Assembly: GCF_002214625.1 (NCBI RefSeq)
Contig: NZ_CP015994.1
Location: 558,001 to 622,000, forward strand
Source of the DNA: Anaplasma ovis str. Haibei
GTDB taxonomy: Bacteria; Pseudomonadota; Alphaproteobacteria; Rickettsiales; Anaplasmataceae
Reading direction: 5' to 3'
Length of the DNA stretch: 64,000 nt
Of this stretch, positions 1 to 10,433 are shown in pieces. The notes under the pieces are model-generated. The model saw nothing but the letters and a program-made list of their open reading frames with translations. It searched no databases and was not told the DNA's origin. Both the position numbers and the translations under genes were made by a program. How positions within the stretch are numbered: the first letter of the stretch is position 1; every line of letters starts with the position of its first letter.

Positions 1-92
1 TTCCCTGCATACACCTTAGCAGAGGTGCCTTTTTTGCGTTGGTTAGGATTATTCTTGCTAGCGGTTTTAGCAACCTTACCACCTTTTGCCAT
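1..92 (-). CDS. Partial gene, lysine-rich small basic protein (N-terminus only)
   Basis: Only the first 30 codons lie in the window; the gene continues beyond base 1. It starts at the ATG whose complement is at 90-92, with a clear ribosome binding site (GGAGG) a few bases upstream. The visible residues begin MAKGGKVAKTASKNNPNQRK and are rich in Lys, Asn, Gly and Thr, with no hydrophobic stretch. This would fit a nucleic-acid binding or ribosome-associated protein, but I do not recognise the family and the fragment is too short to decide. The start is well supported; the function is unknown. Confidence 0.6.
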   Translation of the reverse strand, partial: MAKGGKVAKTASKNNPNQRKKGTSAKVYAG

Positions 93-272
93 CGTAACCT
101 CCTAAAAACAGGGCTAATTCTATCAGGTGACACTACCCCGTCAACAACAATAACCAAGATAGCTCCAGAACGGCGCAGAAGTAAAACTCAAAAAACACCT
201 AACTAACGCGACCGGAAATAGCCCAGCGGAACCCAGGCCATAGACGCGGCAACCACACCTGAGAAGAAAACC

Positions 273-2771
<2,499 letters not shown>

Positions 2772-3023
2772 CTATGACAATGCAGGTTGCAGAAATGAAC
2801 ACATTAGACACCAAATAAGCGAGCGGCAGCCAGATACACAACCATGCGCCAGTGCCCCTGAACGCAATCAGGATTTTACTCCAGTAAATTGGAAGGCATT
2901 TACGACGCGTGCCCTATGGCAGGCAAATTTTCTACACCCCGAAATCCATACGTTAGAAAAACGCGTTGTGCTCCCAGATGTGAGGCCCTAGAATGGACCA
3001 TATCACACCACACAAACTTGATC

Positions 3024-3593
3024 ATGGCAAAGAGAATAATTGTGGGAATTAGTGGCGCGTCTGGCGCGTTATATGCCATACGGATGCTGCAAAAGCTGCG
3101 CAAATCCAAATACGAAGTCCACCTTGTGGTAAGCGATGCAGCAAAGATAACCATATCACACGAGTGCGGTCATTTACTCACAATGGAGCAGTTATACACA
3201 GATTATTGCACACACTACCATGATGTGCGCAGCGTAGGCGCTTCAATAGCAAGCGGGTCTTTCAAAACTATAGGTATGGTCGTAGTTCCATGCTCGGTGC
3301 GCACTATGTCTGAAATCGCCGCCGGTGTAACCTCTAATTTACTAACTAGGGCCGCGGATGTGGTACTGAAAGAGAGGGGAAAATTGGTGCTAATGCTCAG
3401 AGAAACCCCACTACATCTGGGGTACTTGCGCACCATGGTATCATTGGCAGAAATGGGAGCAATCATCGCCCCACCCATACCATCGTTTTATCACCACCCC
3501 AAGTCACTAGATGACGTGGTGAGTAATTCAGTGGACAGAGTGCTAGGCATGTTTGATATACAGCAAGAGTTACGTGAGTGGCAAGGAATCTAG
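3024..3593 (+). CDS. ubiX: Flavin prenyltransferase UbiX
   Basis: UbiX joins a dimethylallyl group to FMN to make prenylated FMN, the cofactor of the UbiD decarboxylase in ubiquinone synthesis. The protein is 189 residues, typical for the family. It starts with the flavin-binding GISGASGALYA motif (residues 7-17) and carries the PCSVRTMSEIAAG segment and the C-terminal LMLRETPLHLGYL / GAIIAPPIPSFYH motifs that line the FMN and prenyl sites. The frame is open 45 codons upstream, but the conserved domain begins at MAKRIIVG, so the ATG at 3024 is preferred. It faces away from gyrB and converges with ccmH. Confidence 0.95.
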   Translation: MAKRIIVGISGASGALYAIRMLQKLRKSKYEVHLVVSDAAKITISHECGHLLTMEQLYTDYCTHYHDVRSVGASIASGSFKTIGMVVVPCSVRTMSEIAAGVTSNLLTRAADVVLKERGKLVLMLRETPLHLGYLRTMVSLAEMGAIIAPPIPSFYHHPKSLDDVVSNSVDRVLGMFDIQQELREWQGI

Positions 3594-3654
3594 TCCACAT
3601 CACCCAACAACCAAACCAGTGCGAAAGCTGCATACCTGCGTGCGCGCAGCGCGG

Positions 3655-4125
3655 CTACACCTGCCTTGACCCAACGTGCACGAGTTTCACGAACATCAGC
3701 GCACCAAGCACCACAGGAGCTAGAAGCGGTAAAACCCATAGGAGCCGAGTGTACCCCTCGTAGGGTGTAACACTTAGTATTTGCTGCCCGTACCTATCTC
3801 TAAGACCAGCTAATATCTCGTCATCCGTACGACCATTGAGAATTTCACCCCTTATTAGCTCTCGCATATTAACCGCAAACTGGGCCTGCGAATCACGCAG
3901 CGATTCTCCAGAGCACACTAGGCACTTAGTCAGCCTGAAAATCCTATCAGCGCGGGACTCCATGCCCTTAGACAGCAGCCTATCATCGACCGCAAAGGAG
4001 GCAGCATAGCAAGGAAGGGGCATACACAGAAAAAAGAACAGAAACAGCCGGGCCACAGACAAACCATATACACGCACGATAGTGTCTACAACAAAACCAC
4101 AAGGCATGCAAGCAGCACACCACAA
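3655..4125 (-). CDS. ccmH: Cytochrome c maturation protein CcmH
   Basis: CcmH is a membrane-anchored thiol oxidoreductase of the system I cytochrome c maturation machinery; it keeps apocytochrome CxxCH cysteines reduced for heme ligation. The sequence has an N-terminal hydrophobic signal (about residues 24-42), then the diagnostic LTKCLVCSGESLRDSQA motif with the redox pair at C68 and C71, and a C-terminal transmembrane helix (LLWVLPLLAPVVLGALM). Length is 156 residues. The first 6-20 residues may not be translated, as other starts lie closer to the signal helix. It stands alone, with about 450 bases of non-coding DNA upstream. Confidence 0.9.
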   Translation of the reverse strand: MWCAACMPCGFVVDTIVRVYGLSVARLFLFFFLCMPLPCYAASFAVDDRLLSKGMESRADRIFRLTKCLVCSGESLRDSQAQFAVNMRELIRGEILNGRTDDEILAGLRDRYGQQILSVTPYEGYTRLLWVLPLLAPVVLGALMFVKLVHVGSRQV

Positions 4126-4571
4126 AAAACATCGCAGAAGGGACCATCATCGTGCACTGTACAGCGTGAAAACTGCGGTGGTGCGTAGAGCCACGGTTGC
4201 ATACGAACTACCAATGGCCTGATTTATATTCCATTTTAGGGTCGTTATCGATTTTGCCTAAGTTACTAAATCGATAACAACCCTTATATACAAAGCACGG
4301 CGTAACATCCGGCAAATTTTATAATTTACTACCCAGATTCTTGCCGCTACACTGAGCAGTCGTCACACTGATGCGTCTGCTGCACGTTGCTTAGAACTTA
4401 ATATATAAGTCATAACATGCCTTGTATCATTCTGAAAATTTCTAACTTTTGCCTCACAAATCCCGCCATATTAGCAGTCAAGCCAACATATAGACAAGGT
4501 GGGCACTGGTAACCTTGGCATCATTCCTACACACATATCGGGACTACCCGCCAAGTATAAGCTTTGTGCGA
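4126..4571. other. 446-bp intergenic stretch with one strong inverted repeat
   Basis: No credible open reading frame or tRNA is visible here. The stretch lies between the start of ccmH and the end of the hypothetical gene at 4572, both leftward. Its one notable element is the long inverted repeat at 4238-4284, listed separately. Confidence 0.6.
4238..4284. repeat. 17-bp inverted repeat with 13-nt loop
   Basis: The left arm AGGGTCGTTATCGATTT (4238-4254) and right arm AAATCGATAACAACCCT (4268-4284) are complementary except for one position, with a 13-nt spacer. Neither side is followed by a clean T-run, so a factor-independent terminator is unlikely. A regulator binding site or recombination site is possible. 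It lies about 110 bp upstream of the ccmH start. Confidence 0.6.
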
Positions 4572-5741
4572 TTAGAGCCCAGGAATCTTGGCCTCCCTCA
4601 CCTTATTCATGACCAACTCTGAAAACTCCAGAAATGACATGGTGCCTATGGTGAGTTTGTTGCCATTAGATTTAATGGTAAAAGTTATGGTATCGGCGTC
4701 ATCTTTAGCGACAATGGAAGCACTCTTTATCGCGTCGATGATGACCTCAAAAAGTGCCATATAGTTGACTTCGCTCACCACCTCGCTTATTGCCTCATGC
4801 TCCTTTCCAAGACGCGTTTGTTGAACGATATCAGCCACAAACTTCGAAAATTCAGCAAAGCCTCTAAGTTCGAAATGTAGGTCTGACTTACACCTTGCAG
4901 GCGAGATTAACATACAACTCTCCGACAAGGATGTATTGCCGTGCACCAGCAGGCTAAATCCATCGCTACGAAGCTCAATATGTTGAATATCCGCATACAA
5001 AGCCCTTTCGGCCTCTGCAGACCCACGTGACTGTGATAGAGAAAGACCTTTTGCTTGGAGGAATAGGCCTCCAGACCCGTCGGCACCCTCGTTCCTTACA
5101 ACCTCCGAATTAAGAGTAACGGCAAACTCCTGCTCACCACCCTTGGAAGCTAGCTCATCGTCTTCTACAGACAAATGCGCCCTATCATACACAGAAACAT
5201 ACCCGCCGGAGGCCGCGTCAAAGCAGGCAACTCCACCCTCATCAGAATACGTAAACTTCACCACTTCATTCTTCTTGGCCGCATTTCCGAGCACAAGTTT
5301 CCTAAGCACGTGCATTAGCAGGCTATCTTCAAACACTGCGCTGTAGCTGGCGCTGGTCTTGCATTCTACTGCGCCTGATTCATCTTCTGCATCTTGTGGT
5401 AACCCAAATATCTGTACGCTCCCACCTGGTAATGCGATATTGAACATGTTATCCGAAACACTATAAGACAGTGATAGGGACTCCGCTACAATAGACACAC
5501 CGGCGCCGACGTCCACTTTAAAATTCCGCAGTAGGACTTCGCGTGGAATGACCCCCTGTATTTCGATATCTTCATAGTCGATTGACTGCACCGGGAAAAT
5601 GCCACGTCCAGCACCACGCATGGCATCTATAACAGACAGAGAAGCCTGCTTGGCAAGCCACCTGGAAGCCGGATAAGCCCCCGCAAGGAGGCCGAAAGCC
5701 AGAACCAACAAGACCGCACCAACCGACTTTAATTTAGTCAT
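4572..5741 (-). CDS. Hypothetical membrane-anchored protein (389 aa)
   Basis: I do not recognise a specific family. The protein opens with a lysine and one strong hydrophobic helix (about residues 6-24), which suggests a signal anchor with the bulk outside the cytoplasm. The rest is soluble, rich in beta-strand-like alternating sequence (VQSIDYEDIEIQGVIPREV, SIVAESLSLSYSVSD), and carries a few cysteines. The pattern resembles the alphaproteobacterial DUF2125 or AsmA-like periplasmic proteins, but this is only an impression. It lies 33 bp downstream of the ferredoxin gene on the same strand and may be the last gene of the isc transcript. Confidence 0.75.
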   Translation of the reverse strand: MTKLKSVGAVLLVLAFGLLAGAYPASRWLAKQASLSVIDAMRGAGRGIFPVQSIDYEDIEIQGVIPREVLLRNFKVDVGAGVSIVAESLSLSYSVSDNMFNIALPGGSVQIFGLPQDAEDESGAVECKTSASYSAVFEDSLLMHVLRKLVLGNAAKKNEVVKFTYSDEGGVACFDAASGGYVSVYDRAHLSVEDDELASKGGEQEFAVTLNSEVVRNEGADGSGGLFLQAKGLSLSQSRGSAEAERALYADIQHIELRSDGFSLLVHGNTSLSESCMLISPARCKSDLHFELRGFAEFSKFVADIVQQTRLGKEHEAISEVVSEVNYMALFEVIIDAIKSASIVAKDDADTITFTIKSNGNKLTIGTMSFLEFSELVMNKVREAKIPGL

Positions 5742-5774
5742 AGCACCACCGCCAATAGAACACGTACAAACCGC

Positions 5775-6128
5775 TTACTCATCCTTTCCGGAAAAGGATA
5801 CATTCCTGGTCTCGCTAGGTAAAATGACACGCAACCCATCGAGTTCTTTGGTCACAATAATTTGGCACCCCAATCTTGATGTCTCAGTCAACCCAAATGC
5901 TAGATCAAGCATATCATTTTCCTCATCCGACAGCTCATTGTGCGATTCTACCTTGTCGTACCACTCGGGATCAATTATTAAATGGCATGTGGAGCAGGCC
6001 AACGAACCCTCGCATGCACCCTCCAAATCAACCTTATTCCTGTGCGCCAACGTAAGGAGAGTTTCCCCTTCGTGGGCCTCATACGTTTTCTCAACTCCAT
6101 TATGAGATACAAAAGTTACCGACGGCAT
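5775..6128 (-). CDS. fdx: Adrenodoxin-type 2Fe-2S ferredoxin of the ISC system
   Basis: This ferredoxin supplies electrons to cluster assembly on IscU. It has 117 residues, with four cluster-ligand cysteines in the adrenodoxin pattern: C39, C45 and C48 ([11 protein letters not shown]) and C88 (RLGCQI). The acidic patch between them ([13 protein letters not shown]) is the docking surface typical of ISC ferredoxins. It follows hscA by 25 bp on the same strand, matching the usual hscBA-fdx order. Confidence 0.95.
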   Translation of the reverse strand: MPSVTFVSHNGVEKTYEAHEGETLLTLAHRNKVDLEGACEGSLACSTCHLIIDPEWYDKVESHNELSDEENDMLDLAFGLTETSRLGCQIIVTKELDGLRVILPSETRNVSFSGKDE

Positions 6129-6153
6129 TTATAAACTCCGAAAATCCTAGCCA

Positions 6154-7947
6154 CTATTCCTCATGCAATTTTCCACAATCAACAAGCCTCTCCCGAAGCT
6201 TTTTTGCTGCGTCACGCATTTTCTCTACATCTGACCCAGCCATAGCGATCTTAGCTCCAGAAAGCGCATCGTTGGCCTCCTGCAATGCAACCCCAGACAA
6301 CCGCCCACTAGCTAGCTCCCCCTCTAGCAACTCAGCAATGCGCGCGCATTCTACCCTACCTGCGCTAAGTTCTCTAGAGGCCATGTCCTCATCAAAATTC
6401 TCCACCGCACCGAGTACATGCCGTTTTACATCTTCTGAAGTAATACCTTCAAGCTGATGCACCTCTACACATTTCTCCAAACCAGTAGACTTTTCGCGGA
6501 CAGAAACAACCAACAGGCCGTCCATGTCGACTCTGAATTCCACTTTCACCCTAGCCTCACCCGCAGGTAAGGGGGGCACTTTAATATCGAACCTTGCCAA
6601 AGACCTGTTCGCGTCGGCCATCTCTCGTTCCCCCTGACACACGTGTATGTGTATAGCAGTCTGGCCGTCAGTATACGTGGTAAATTCCTGTGTCACAAGA
6701 GCCGGCACCGGGGTATTGCGAGATATTATGGTTTCGACTGCTCCTCCCATCACCTCAAGGGATAGAGAAAGGGGTACAACATCCACTAGCACTTTCTTAC
6801 CCGTAGCAGCGGGATTTGAGAGGTAATACGCCTGGAGTGCGGCTCCAACAGCCACAGCTTTCTCGGGATCAACGCTATCGAACACCCGCCCACAAAACAT
6901 AGAGTCCAGCGCGGCTTTTACACGAGGGATTTTAGAGGATCCTCCAACCAAAATGACTCTAGAAACATCGCGTGGCTCGATCCCAGCATCAGAGATTGTC
7001 TGTTTCAAAATCTTCATGGTTCTGGAAACCACTTTATCTACAACTTCGGTAAACTCAGCATCGGTTATGCTACATTGAAAAACATCACCACATATCCTGA
7101 ACTCAAAGGCGCCACCGTTGCCTCCACTCAGGGCCTTCTTAGCATTACAGGCGTCAAGCACCAAGCCGTCAGCGTACGGATCGCCACAAACCTGCTCGCG
7201 TTTCCAACTTTCGTACTTTGCCACAACCAGTTCTGCAAGCAACTGGTCTATGTCATCCCCTCCTAGGTGGGTATCCCCACCTGTAGCCAATACTTGAAAC
7301 ACCCCATCGTAGAGCCTTAGAACGGAAACATCGAAGGTGCCACCCCCAAAATCATAAACAGCACATATTTCCACGCCACCGGCCTGCTCAACTTTGTATG
7401 ATAGCGCAGAAGCGGTTGGTTCGCTCAGCAACCGCAACACCCCAATACCGGCCATCATAGCGGCATCTCTGGTTGCCTTTCGCGCAACCTCGTCAAAATA
7501 TGCAGGGACTGTGATAACGGCATGCGTAACGTCCTGGCCGGTGCTATTCTTGACCAACTTGACAAGGCACTTGAGCACCTCAGCAGCAGCCTCGACCGGT
7601 GTTATCGCCTTATCTTGATCAACACTAAGCGCTGCACTGCCATTTTTATCTACAACCTTTGTACCGCAAAATGAGCCGCTGTGCACATCTTTGGCAAGCT
7701 TGCCCATTAGGCGCTTTGTGGAGCGCAAAGCGCACAAGGGATTTGCATCATGTCCCACATTTACCGTCCCATTGCGGGTATATTCAACAATTGAAGGGAT
7801 TAGAGATCGCCCAGCTGGGTCCTCAAAAACCTTAACGCTGCCATCATGCTCTACAACGGCGATCAGGGAGTTGGTTGTACCTAAATCTATTCCAAATGCA
7901 ACGTCCCATTCCGTCGTTGCAGGCTCGGTTATATCTAACAGCTGCAT
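6154..7947 (-). CDS. hscA: Fe-S cluster assembly chaperone HscA (Hsp70 family)
   Basis: HscA is the specialised Hsp70 that, with HscB, drives cluster release from IscU. The protein has 597 residues. The ATPase domain carries the phosphate loop GIDLGTTNSLIAV (about residue 19), the second phosphate motif VYDFGGGTFDVSVLR (about 196) and the adenosine site ILVGGSSKIPRV (about 335). The substrate domain follows from about residue 385. It is shorter than DnaK and lacks the long C-terminal lid tail, as expected for HscA. Its start overlaps the end of hscB by 13 bp, consistent with translational coupling. Confidence 0.95.
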   Translation of the reverse strand: MQLLDITEPATTEWDVAFGIDLGTTNSLIAVVEHDGSVKVFEDPAGRSLIPSIVEYTRNGTVNVGHDANPLCALRSTKRLMGKLAKDVHSGSFCGTKVVDKNGSAALSVDQDKAITPVEAAAEVLKCLVKLVKNSTGQDVTHAVITVPAYFDEVARKATRDAAMMAGIGVLRLLSEPTASALSYKVEQAGGVEICAVYDFGGGTFDVSVLRLYDGVFQVLATGGDTHLGGDDIDQLLAELVVAKYESWKREQVCGDPYADGLVLDACNAKKALSGGNGGAFEFRICGDVFQCSITDAEFTEVVDKVVSRTMKILKQTISDAGIEPRDVSRVILVGGSSKIPRVKAALDSMFCGRVFDSVDPEKAVAVGAALQAYYLSNPAATGKKVLVDVVPLSLSLEVMGGAVETIISRNTPVPALVTQEFTTYTDGQTAIHIHVCQGEREMADANRSLARFDIKVPPLPAGEARVKVEFRVDMDGLLVVSVREKSTGLEKCVEVHQLEGITSEDVKRHVLGAVENFDEDMASRELSAGRVECARIAELLEGELASGRLSGVALQEANDALSGAKIAMAGSDVEKMRDAAKKLRERLVDCGKLHEE

Positions 7948-8384
7948 GCGGCCCCGCTTTTGTTCAGCTTTTTCAGGTATTTCAGCTTCTCAACCTGTAG
8001 CGCAGCCTGGTATATATCACCTATTTCGAAGAACTTCCCCATAAGTTCTTGACACTTTGACATTTCTGACGTGATCGCGGATTCTGCGTCATGGGCATCG
8101 CACACGTCAAATACCTCAGATACCAGGTTGTTCCGGTCTTCATTTTGCAGCTTTATACCATTAAGTTCTAGAATATACTCCGCCCGTGTCAATGGGGATT
8201 TAAGCACGGAATACGCCTCATTCACCTTTGCAATATTCGCAACAGCGGATTCTTTTTTCGTGAGATCAGAAAAGCAATCCGGATGCATGCTACTTTGCAT
8301 GGCTACATAGTTCCTCTCCATGGTTTCAAGATCTATGAAAAAACTGACCTCTAAACCAAGCAGGGTAAAGTAGTTCTCAGACAT
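7935..8384 (-). CDS. hscB: Fe-S cluster co-chaperone HscB (J-domain protein)
   Basis: HscB brings IscU to HscA and stimulates HscA ATPase activity. The N-terminal J-domain begins NYFTLLGLEVSFFID and has the essential HPD triad at residues 34-36; a C-terminal helical IscU-binding domain follows (QAALQVEKLKYLKKL). I chose the ATG at 8384 (MSENYF), giving 149 residues. The open frame extends upstream, but that part is the iscA gene read in another frame. The start overlaps the iscA stop by 8 bp. Confidence 0.93.
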   Translation of the reverse strand: MSENYFTLLGLEVSFFIDLETMERNYVAMQSSMHPDCFSDLTKKESAVANIAKVNEAYSVLKSPLTRAEYILELNGIKLQNEDRNNLVSEVFDVCDAHDAESAITSEMSKCQELMGKFFEIGDIYQAALQVEKLKYLKKLNKSGAACSC

Positions 8385-8754
8385 AAAAACTATCCCCACA
8401 GCCGCATCTTCCCTTTTCGTTGGGGTTTTTAAAAACGAAACCAGACGACAACCTATCGCTATAATAGTCAACCGTGGTGCCACGGATGAACATCATGGCC
8501 TTTGGCTCTATCAGTATCACAACCTTAAACCCATCGAACACCTTTTCAACTTTCACTTCAAGCGGCCTGATATCGTACGCGTATTCTATGTGATACTTAA
8601 ATCCATAGCACCCTTTCTGCTTCACAAGGATCCTAATCGCAACACCAGGATTCCCCTTGTTCACCAGTAGCTCCTTCATTCTGCGCCACGCTGCATCCGT
8701 CACGATGATGGGGGAATCACCACACCAATTGCCTTTCTCAACACTCAGCCCCAT
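8377..8754 (-). CDS. iscA: A-type iron-sulfur carrier protein IscA
   Basis: IscA is an A-type carrier that holds Fe or Fe-S clusters for transfer to apoproteins. The three conserved cysteines are present: C49 (KQKGCYGFKY) and C117/C119 (CGCGDSF). The fold signature IIVTDAAWRRMKELL is at the N-terminus. I prefer the ATG at 8754, which has GAGG six bases upstream and leaves 7 bp after iscU. An upstream ATG at 8787 would overlap iscU by 26 bp and add 11 residues. The residue before the first cysteine is Lys-Gly rather than the usual Gly-Gly, a minor variation. It lies between iscU and hscB, as in canonical isc operons. Confidence 0.92.
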   Translation of the reverse strand: MGLSVEKGNWCGDSPIIVTDAAWRRMKELLVNKGNPGVAIRILVKQKGCYGFKYHIEYAYDIRPLEVKVEKVFDGFKVVILIEPKAMMFIRGTTVDYYSDRLSSGFVFKNPNEKGRCGCGDSFYV

Positions 8755-8761
8755 AGGTACC

Positions 8762-9166
8762 TCAATGTTCACCACCCCCTTTGGCATTCTGCTGCTTGCT
8801 CTTATAATCGTGCACCGCGGCCTTCACAGCGTCTTCAGCTAACAAAGAGCAGTGTATCTTTACTGGAGGTAGGGACAGCTCCTTAGCAAGAACGGTATTC
8901 TTTAGCATGCACGCCTCCTCTATCGTTTTGCCCTTTATGCGTTCCGTAGCGAGCGAGCTCGCAGCAATCGCGGCCCCGCACCCAAACGTCTTAAACTTGG
9001 CATCAACTATTGTGCCATGTTCATCCACTTTTATTTGTAGTTTCATTACGTCTCCGCAACTCGGAGCCCCAACTAACCCAGTCCCAACACTTAGATCATC
9101 TTTAGGCAGAGAACCAACATTTTGCGGATTCTTGCAGCGATCCAACACAGCGTCACTATAACTCAT
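8762..9166 (-). CDS. iscU: Iron-sulfur cluster scaffold IscU
   Basis: IscU is the scaffold on which 2Fe-2S and 4Fe-4S clusters are built from sulfur donated by IscS. All ligands are present: C37 with D39 (APSCGDVM), C63 (FGCGAAIAASS), H105 and C106 (KIHCSLLAEDAV). The LPPVK sequence at 99-103 is the recognised HscA binding motif. The start is the ATG at 9166 (MSYSDAVLDR), with AGGAGG about five bases upstream. A start seven codons earlier would overlap iscS and lacks support. Length is 134 residues. Confidence 0.97.
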   Translation of the reverse strand: MSYSDAVLDRCKNPQNVGSLPKDDLSVGTGLVGAPSCGDVMKLQIKVDEHGTIVDAKFKTFGCGAAIAASSLATERIKGKTIEEACMLKNTVLAKELSLPPVKIHCSLLAEDAVKAAVHDYKSKQQNAKGGGEH

Positions 9167-9174
9167 ATATCCTC

Positions 9175-10401
9175 CTATGCATCCCACTTAATAGTCTTCA
9201 AATCGGTACCTTCCTGTACCATTTCCCATAGAGGGCTCATCTCACGAAGTTTGCGCACACTCCGTATCACCAAGTCCGCTGCGTATTCAACTTCCTCCAA
9301 GGTAGTAAATCTTCCTATTCCGAACCTTATGGATGAGTGCTCAAGATCCTGCTCTACATTGAGGGCACGCAACACATAAGACGGCTCCAAAGAGGCAGAA
9401 GTACATGCAGAACCCGAACTCACTGCCAAGTCATTAATTGCCATGATGACAGACTCCCCTTCCACATAAGAGAAGCTCAAATTCAGGTTTCCCGGTATCC
9501 TTTGGGAGTAGCTCCCATTTAGAACCACATGGGAAAGCTCCCCTCTGATCTTATTATACAGCACATCACGCAACATGCGGATTCTTTCATTCTCGGTTTC
9601 CATCTCCTCAACGGCTATCTTGGCCGCCTCACCGAGGCCAACTACCAGAGGTGTCGGCACAGTGCCAGACCTCATACCACGTTCTTGCCCTCCCCCACTG
9701 AGCAGCGGTACCAGACGCACTCTTGGGTTGCGGCGGCGCACGTATAACGCACCAACCCCCATTGGGCCATATATTTTGTGCCCAGAAATACTCAGCAGAT
9801 CCACGTTCATGTCGTTAACACTTATAGCCACCTTGCCAAGCGCCTGGGCTGCGTCAGTATGGAAAAACACACCCCTACTTCTGCATATCTTGCCTATATC
9901 GCTGATGGGTTGAATGACCCCTATCTCGTTGTTGACTGCCATGACGGACACAAGTATTGTGTCATCCCTTATTGCACTTTCGAGTTTATCCACCTCTAAT
10001 ATGCCATCCCCCCGAACATCGAGGTAAGTTACTTCAAAGCCTTCGGTTTCAAGATGTCGGCACGAATCTAGCACACATTTGTGCTCGGTCTTGAGGGTTA
10101 TTATGTGGTTCCCTTTGTTCTTATAAAAGCGCGCTAGCCCCTTGATAGCCAAATTATTAGATTCCGTGGCACCAGAGGTGAATATAACCTCCTTAGGATC
10201 TGCACCTATCGCCCCAGCAATTTGCTCTCTAGCAACCTCCACTGCAGACTCAGCCTTCCACCCAAAAGAATGGCTGCGTGAATGTGGGTTGGAAAACTGT
10301 CGAAAATACGGGATCATGGCCTCAAGCACCCTATCATCTACCCTAGTGGTAGCCTGATAGTCAAAAAACATAGGAGGTTGCACTCCCTTGCTTCCCGTCA
10401 T
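9175..10401 (-). CDS. iscS: Cysteine desulfurase IscS
   Basis: IscS is a PLP enzyme that removes sulfur from cysteine as a persulfide for Fe-S clusters and tRNA thiolation. In the 408-residue protein the PLP lysine is K209 ([10 protein letters not shown]), with HTDAAQ at 181-186 and TSGATESNN near 75. The persulfide-forming cysteine is C333 ([14 protein letters not shown]) in the mobile loop, as in group I enzymes. iscU begins 8 bp downstream. The upstream neighbour encodes a second, different desulfurase fused to an IscR-like regulator. Confidence 0.97.
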   Translation of the reverse strand: MTGSKGVQPPMFFDYQATTRVDDRVLEAMIPYFRQFSNPHSRSHSFGWKAESAVEVAREQIAGAIGADPKEVIFTSGATESNNLAIKGLARFYKNKGNHIITLKTEHKCVLDSCRHLETEGFEVTYLDVRGDGILEVDKLESAIRDDTILVSVMAVNNEIGVIQPISDIGKICRSRGVFFHTDAAQALGKVAISVNDMNVDLLSISGHKIYGPMGVGALYVRRRNPRVRLVPLLSGGGQERGMRSGTVPTPLVVGLGEAAKIAVEEMETENERIRMLRDVLYNKIRGELSHVVLNGSYSQRIPGNLNLSFSYVEGESVIMAINDLAVSSGSACTSASLEPSYVLRALNVEQDLEHSSIRFGIGRFTTLEEVEYAADLVIRSVRKLREMSPLWEMVQEGTDLKTIKWDA

Positions 10402-10433
10402 ACTTATAACCCCCCATCAATCACTTCAAAGCC

